DNA from: Micromonospora_E sp048060115
GTDB lineage: Bacteria > Actinomycetota > Actinomycetes > Mycobacteriales > Micromonosporaceae
Length of the DNA stretch: 64,000 nt
Assembly (NCBI RefSeq): GCF_048060115.1
Contig: NZ_JBHMIM010000029.1
Span: 1 to 64,000 of the forward strand
Direction of reading: 5' to 3'
Shown: positions 59,800-64,000 of the stretch, one piece after another
Layout of the letters: the number at the start of each line of letters is the position of its first letter
Numbering within the stretch: the first letter of the stretch is position 1
Notes under the pieces: generated by a model
Told to the model about the DNA's origin: nothing
The model's input: only the letters and a program-made list of their open reading frames with translations
The model's database searches: none
Made by a program: the position numbers and the translations under genes

Positions 59800-61326
59800 A
59801 TGGCCGTACTTTCCCGCCGGCACCTGCAACGCCGGGCCGAACAGTCCGCGGCCAGCGCCGCCCACCGCGCAGCGGCAACCGCCGCGACCGGCGCCCCGCG
59901 CGACGCCGGAAGCCACCGGTTCACCGACACCGTAGGGACCTGCTCCGGTAGAGAGGGCGACGATGGTACCGCCCAGCAGGCTCCCCGGCCCGCTCCCGAA
60001 CGGCCCCTCGGGCTCCACTTCCCCAGCGGATTCCGGTGGGGCGCGGCGACCTCCGCGTACCAAATCGAAGGCGGCGCCAAGGAGGACGGGCGCGGCGAGT
60101 CGGTGTGGGACACCTTCAGCCACACGCCGGGACGCACCCGGGCGGGTGACACCGGCGACGTCGCCGCCGACCACTACCACCGGTATCACGACGATCTTGA
60201 CCTGATGCGTGACCTCGGGCTGCACAGCTACCGGTTCTCAATCTCCTGGCCCCGGATCCAGCCCGACGGCACCGGCAAGCCCAACCAGCGTGGGCTCGAC
60301 TTCTACCGTCGGTTGATCGACGGCCTGACCGCTCGTGGCATCGAACCCATGGCCACCCTGTTCCACTGGGATCTGCCGCAGGCCCTGCAGGACGTCGGCG
60401 GCTGGGAGTCGCGCGACGTCGCCTACCGGTTCGCCGACTACGCGCAGAGCCTGTTCCACACGCTCGGCGACGCGGTACCGGTATGGCTGACCATCAACGA
60501 ACCGAAGACCGTGGTCCAGAACGGCTACCTCAGCGGCCACCACGCCCCGGGCCGGTCGGACCCGGACGCCGCCTACCTGGTGGCCCACCATCTGCAGCTG
60601 GCACATGGACTGGCCGTACAGGCGCTGCGCGCCAGTTCCGCCGCCTGCCGCATCGGCCCGGCGTTCAACCTGCACCCCTGCTACCCGGCCGACGACAGCG
60701 CCGCCGCGGCCGCGGCCGCGCGGCTCTACGACGGCTACGAGAACCGGCTCTACCTGGACCCGGTCTTCCTGGGCAGTTACCCCGCCGACGTGCTGGCCGA
60801 TCTCGGCCCGGACAGCCGGTTGGCGCGCGGCATCCGTGACGGCGATCTCGCGATCGTCGCCGCGCCGGTCGACCTGCTCGCCGTCCAGTACTACACGCCG
60901 ATCTACGTCACCGGTGACGGCCAGACGGTACGACGGTGGACGACTTCGGAAGCCGACTGGCAGCAGATCTACCCGGACGGCATGCTCGACGTCCTCACCA
61001 GGGTCTACCGCGACTACGGCGCGGTACCGATCACCATCACCGAGAACGGGCTGCCCACGCCGGACCGGATGGCGCCCGACGGCACGGTGGACGATCCGGG
61101 CCGGATCAGTTTCCTACGCGACCACCTGGCCGCCGTCCACCGCGCGATCAGCACCGGCGTCCCGGTGGAGAGCTACCACGTCTGGTCACTCATGGACAAC
61201 TTCGAATGGGCCGAAGGGTACGAGCAGCGCTGGGGCCTGATCTACGTCGACTACCCCACCCAGCGCCGGGTCTTCAAGCGCAGCGCGCACTGGTACCGGC
61301 GGGTCATCGCCGAGCACGCCATCTGA
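59800..61326 (+). CDS. GH1 beta-glucosidase (BglC-like)
   Basis: A 508-aa enzyme. The GH1 barrel begins near residue 75 with LHFPSGFRWGAATSAYQIEGGAKEDGRG and continues to the end; acid/base Glu is in LTINEPKT and the nucleophile Glu in ITITENGLPTPD; DNFEWAEGYEQRWGL is the conserved C-terminal substrate element. It cleaves cellobiose and short cellodextrins to glucose in the cytoplasm, completing what the GH48 cellulase starts. The ATG at 59800 follows GAGGAG, but it adds a 70-residue Ala/Arg-rich leader absent from ordinary GH1 enzymes. CebR operator upstream. No transporter genes are adjacent. Confidence 0.92.
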   Translation: MAVLSRRHLQRRAEQSAASAAHRAAATAATGAPRDAGSHRFTDTVGTCSGREGDDGTAQQAPRPAPERPLGLHFPSGFRWGAATSAYQIEGGAKEDGRGESVWDTFSHTPGRTRAGDTGDVAADHYHRYHDDLDLMRDLGLHSYRFSISWPRIQPDGTGKPNQRGLDFYRRLIDGLTARGIEPMATLFHWDLPQALQDVGGWESRDVAYRFADYAQSLFHTLGDAVPVWLTINEPKTVVQNGYLSGHHAPGRSDPDAAYLVAHHLQLAHGLAVQALRASSAACRIGPAFNLHPCYPADDSAAAAAAARLYDGYENRLYLDPVFLGSYPADVLADLGPDSRLARGIRDGDLAIVAAPVDLLAVQYYTPIYVTGDGQTVRRWTTSEADWQQIYPDGMLDVLTRVYRDYGAVPITITENGLPTPDRMAPDGTVDDPGRISFLRDHLAAVHRAISTGVPVESYHVWSLMDNFEWAEGYEQRWGLIYVDYPTQRRVFKRSAHWYRRVIAEHAI

Positions 61327-61406
61327 GGTCCGCCCTGCGGTGGAACCTGACGTCAGGTACGCCGGAAACCGCACCGCCCGCGTTCACATACCGACAGACT
61401 GTGGCC

Positions 61407-62933
61407 ATGGTCTTCGGTTCCGGTCTACGGCTGGACCGCCGGTACGTGCTGGCCGACCGGATCGGGCTGGGCGGCATGTCCGAGGTCTGGCGCGCCAGCG
61501 ACGATCTACTCGACCGGGCGGTCGCGGTGAAGGCGTTGGCACCACCGATCGCGCCATCGGTGCGGGCCGCGTGCCAGCAGGAGGCACGGGCGGCGGCGCG
61601 GATCACCCATCCGCACGTCACCCAGGTTTACGACTACGGCGAAGCGGAGATCGACGAGGACCAGGTCGTTCCATACCTGGTGCTCGAGCTGGTGGAGGGC
61701 GAGAACCTCGCAGCCAGACTGGCCACCGGGCCACTTCCGTGGCGGGCCGCGATCTGGCTCACCGCGCAGGTGGCCAGTGGGCTGGCCGCCGCCCACCGGA
61801 TCGGCGTGGTGCACCGTGACATCAAGCCGGGCAATGTGATGCTGACCGCCAGCGGAGCGAAGATCCTGGACTTCGGGATCGCCGCGGTGGTCGATGGCCG
61901 ACCGGCACCGGACGCCGGCTGGCTGCTCGGCACTCCCGCGTATGCCGCCCCGGAGCGCCTGCGGCACTGCCCGGTGCATCCGGCGGCCGATGTGTACGCC
62001 CTCGGCGCCATCTGCTACGAGATGCTGACCGGCGCTGCACCGCTGCCGGCTAAAAGTTGGCGCGAGGCAGCCGCTCAGCTGGACCGGGCCGAGCTGCCAC
62101 CCCGACCAGCCGTCACCGGGCTACCTGCCCAGGTGGCCGAGATCTGTCTCGCCTGCCTGCGCCGCGATCCGGCCGACCGGCCGACGGCCACTGAAGTGGC
62201 ATCGGCGCTGCATGCCGCCCTCGGCGTCGTCGTCGAGTTTCCGCTGCCCGACCGGGCCCGGACCGGCTCGTTCTCCGGCGGCCACACGCTCGTGGAGCAG
62301 GCCGTCCCGCCGGCGCGGTCGGCCGGGTGGGGCGGTCGTCGCGGCCCGGTAGGGGTCGCTTCGACACCAGCGGCCCGGCTACCAATTGCCGAACCCGCAG
62401 ATTCCCGTGTCCGAAGTGGCGAGCGGGCACGATCGCCGCTCGCGGTGGTAGGCCTCGCCGGGGCCGGCGCTGCCGCCGTGATCGCGTTCGTCCTCGTGGC
62501 GACGTCGTTCCTGGTGGCGCCGCCGCCGGCCGGCAGTCTCCGGTCGGCCGCATCGCCGCCGGCGAGCACGGTGCCGCTCGCAACCACGCGACCGCCGGTG
62601 GGGTCGAGGACCGCTCAGGGTGGGGCGGACGCCGTGCCGCCGGAGTCGCTGGCCTCGGCGGCGCTGGTGGTCGAACAGTTCGATCTGATCGTCGCCGATG
62701 GATCGACCACCGGGATGATCAGGGCCGATGCCGCCGCTGATCTGCGTGACGCAGCCGACGGCCTCCGGCTGTCGATCGCTGAGGGCACGACGACCGGCCA
62801 GTTGCAGGACCGGGTAGGTCAACTGCGGCTACGGCTGGCCGGTCATCGGCAGGAAGGCACAGTGGATACCGAGGTCTCGATCAGACTCGACCTCATGCTG
62901 GCGGCGTTGGCCGCCGACGCCGCCGACGACTGA
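61407..62933 (+). CDS. membrane Ser/Thr protein kinase (PknB-like)
   Basis: A 508-aa receptor-like kinase. Residues about 10-265 are the kinase: IGLGGMSEVWRA (Gly loop), VAVKALA (Lys), VVHRDIKPGNVML (catalytic loop), ILDFGIAAV (DFG), GTPAYAAPERL (activation-loop end) and DVYALGAICYEMLTG. A disordered linker is followed by one membrane helix at about 350-375 (LAVVGLAGAGAAAVIAFVLVATSFLV) and a roughly 130-residue extracellular segment with predicted helices but no PASTA repeats. ATG at 61407 or GTG at 61401; neither has a clear ribosome site. It lies 80 bases after GH1 and converges on the roadblock gene. Confidence 0.87.
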   Translation: MVFGSGLRLDRRYVLADRIGLGGMSEVWRASDDLLDRAVAVKALAPPIAPSVRAACQQEARAAARITHPHVTQVYDYGEAEIDEDQVVPYLVLELVEGENLAARLATGPLPWRAAIWLTAQVASGLAAAHRIGVVHRDIKPGNVMLTASGAKILDFGIAAVVDGRPAPDAGWLLGTPAYAAPERLRHCPVHPAADVYALGAICYEMLTGAAPLPAKSWREAAAQLDRAELPPRPAVTGLPAQVAEICLACLRRDPADRPTATEVASALHAALGVVVEFPLPDRARTGSFSGGHTLVEQAVPPARSAGWGGRRGPVGVASTPAARLPIAEPADSRVRSGERARSPLAVVGLAGAGAAAVIAFVLVATSFLVAPPPAGSLRSAASPPASTVPLATTRPPVGSRTAQGGADAVPPESLASAALVVEQFDLIVADGSTTGMIRADAAADLRDAADGLRLSIAEGTTTGQLQDRVGQLRLRLAGHRQEGTVDTEVSIRLDLMLAALAADAADD

Positions 62934-62951
62934 GTACCGCCGGCCCAAAAA

Positions 62952-63028
62952 ATCAGCGCGGCAGAGCCTGCTTGGAGATCAGCGCGGCAGAGCCTGCTTG
63001 GAGATCAGCGCGGCAGCGCCTGCTGGAG
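62952..63028 (-). repeat. 26-bp tandem triplication of the roadblock gene 3' end
   Basis: The unit ATCAGCGCGGCAGAGCCTGC plus TTGGAG occurs at 62952-62977 and 62978-63003 identically; a third, slightly diverged copy (63004-63028) contains the stop codon and last codons (QQALPR) of the roadblock gene. The extra copies lie immediately downstream of the stop. Confidence 0.92.
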
Positions 63029-63427
63029 TTCGGCGCGCAGCGCCGGGGTCAGCATCTCACCAGCCTGCTTCGCCAGCCGCGCCATCTCGTAGCCCACGAC
63101 GCCGATGTCGGCGTCGCTGGCCGCGAGGGTGGCGAGAATGGAACCGTCCCGGATATTCATGATCAAGAAATAGCCGCGTCCCATCTCGACGACGGTCTGC
63201 TTGACGATATCGTTGTCGAACATCTGCGCGGCGCCACTGGTGATGCTCATCAGGCCAGACGTGACCGCCGACAGCTTGTCGGCGTGATCGCGTGGAAGGT
63301 GGTCGGAAACCGCGACGAGCAGCCCGTCGGACGACACCACGATCGCATGGGCGACCCCTGGCACGCGCTCCGCGAACGCGCTCACCAACCAGCTAAGGTC
63401 TTTTGCCTCTTGGCTCAGCGTTCTCAC
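63005..63427 (-). CDS. roadblock/LC7-domain protein (conservon CvnB-like)
   Basis: A 140-aa roadblock protein: DLSWLVSAFAERVPGVAHAIVVSSDGLLVAVSD at the N-terminus, KLSAVTSGLMSITSGAAQMFD, GYFLIMNIRDGSILATLAASDADIGVVGYEMARLAKQAG. Such proteins form dimers and regulate small GTPases in actinobacterial conservons. GTG start overlaps the stop of the upstream sensor-like gene (GTGA), with GAGGAG before it. A complete conservon continues with CvnC (DUF742) and CvnD (GTPase); here the next gene is a convergent kinase, so those two are absent from this side. Confidence 0.88.
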   Translation of the reverse strand: MRTLSQEAKDLSWLVSAFAERVPGVAHAIVVSSDGLLVAVSDHLPRDHADKLSAVTSGLMSITSGAAQMFDNDIVKQTVVEMGRGYFLIMNIRDGSILATLAASDADIGVVGYEMARLAKQAGEMLTPALRAELQQALPR

Positions 63428-64000
63428 TGTTGCTCCTCCTCACCCCGACGGCCGGCCGGCGCCAGGGTCATCTCGCTGGTGTCCTCAGATTCAGCCCGTC
63501 GCACGCCACCATAGAAGCTGGAGAGCATGCTGCTCACCGCGTCGGGATCCGGCTCGTCGTGGACGGCAGGAACGGGGGGCGCGGCGGAGTTGCTGGCGAC
63601 CGGCAGCGAGGCCATCGGCACCCGTACCGGAAGGCCCTTGCTGCTGGTTCCGGCGGTCACCGGGACCACCGGCGGGGCTGGCGTCGGCGGCAGCGGAGCG
63701 ATCGGTCCGCGTTGCCGTTCCCACCACACGCTGCTGGCGCTGGCGACCACGGCGCCGCCAGCCGAGGCGAGGATGTCCTCGGCACGTGCCGGCATGTTGC
63801 GCTTACCGGTGCGACGCGACACCGCGTTCCGCTCGCCGGCACCGTCCGGTCCTGCTGGCGAGGACGGCAGTTGCCGGACGGTAGGCGCCACCGGCAACTG
63901 CCCTACGGTCGGTGCCGCTAGGGGGCGCGGCGGGGTCGGCACCGGCGACGGCGCGGCGGGCAGTGCCGGTTCTTCGGCGTACGGCTCGATTTGGCGCGGC
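63424..64000 (-). CDS. C-terminal part of a conservon-type (CvnA-like) sensor protein, partial
   Basis: An open frame without stops to the window edge encoding the last about 190 residues of a larger protein. What is seen is Pro/Ala/Arg-rich, low-complexity sequence (LPVAPTVRQLPSSP, PIAPLPPTPAPPVVPV) ending SMLSSFYGGVRRAESEDTSEMTLAPAGRRGEEEQQ, which resembles the disordered C-termini of CvnA histidine-kinase-like proteins. The kinase-like domain would lie beyond 64000. Assignment rests on the GTGA overlap with the roadblock gene and this tail. Confidence 0.6.
   Translation of the reverse strand, partial: PRQIEPYAEEPALPAAPSPVPTPPRPLAAPTVGQLPVAPTVRQLPSSPAGPDGAGERNAVSRRTGKRNMPARAEDILASAGGAVVASASSVWWERQRGPIAPLPPTPAPPVVPVTAGTSSKGLPVRVPMASLPVASNSAAPPVPAVHDEPDPDAVSSMLSSFYGGVRRAESEDTSEMTLAPAGRRGEEEQQ

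Noticed and set aside
1..64000. tRNA, rRNA, insertion sequence or prophage
   Set aside because: No cloverleaf-like sequences, rRNA segments, transposase motifs or terminal repeats were found by reading both strands.

Overview
The window comes from a high-G+C actinomycete. Gene content points to a soil or plant-associated, cellulose-degrading member of the Micromonosporaceae: IdeR/DtxR iron boxes, CebR boxes, a desferrioxamine locus, GH48 cellulase, conservon-type roadblock protein, and frequent GTG/TTG starts with 4-base start/stop overlaps. The family-level call is inference.

Layout. (1) 1-4479: a TetR regulator with a glycogen-debranching-like enzyme, an SCP2 protein and a deiodinase-like redoxin; three copies of the palindrome TTGACC-N4-AGTCAA mark the regulated promoters. 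(2) 4500-9738: a PucR regulator divergent from a class II aldolase/aminotransferase fusion and an FGGY sugar kinase, with two matching 15-bp operator candidates between them. (3) 9795-22107: an FAD oxidoreductase, an iron-boxed acetyltransferase, an RhtX/FptX-like MFS transporter, and a desferrioxamine operon desA-desB-desCD-(penicillin acylase/GNAT)-FkbM methyltransferase in which two gene pairs are fused. (4) 22074-25683: CDP-alcohol phosphatidyltransferase, DUF2231 membrane protein, cytochrome oxidase subunit I.

(5) 44978 down to 25790, minus strand: about 19 kb and nine tightly spaced genes forming what looks like one operon. It encodes two PUFA-synthase-like / hgl-like megasynthases (nitronate-monooxygenase ER-KS-AT-ACP-KR and KS-AT-DH-PPTase), a discrete ACP, an alpha/beta hydrolase, a sulfotransferase, a secreted propeller-like protein ending in five histidines, a lipoprotein esterase and a DrrAB-type ABC exporter. 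I infer synthesis, sulfation and export of a specialised lipid or polyketide. I recognise no characterised cluster with this composition, and it is the best candidate here for an undescribed system.

(6) 45324-55779: a TPR/FN3 protein, a large propeller-FN3 membrane protein, MoxR ATPase, DUF58 and transglutaminase-like genes, then a DUF3159 membrane protein preceded by a strong iron box, and a proline-rich membrane protein. (7) 56014-61326: GH48 cellulase and GH1 beta-glucosidase, divergent, with two CebR operators between them. (8) 61407-64000: a membrane Ser/Thr kinase converging on a roadblock protein whose 3' end is triplicated in tandem, and the C-terminal part of a conservon-type sensor protein cut by the window edge. 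No rRNA, tRNA, CRISPR array or insertion sequence was seen.
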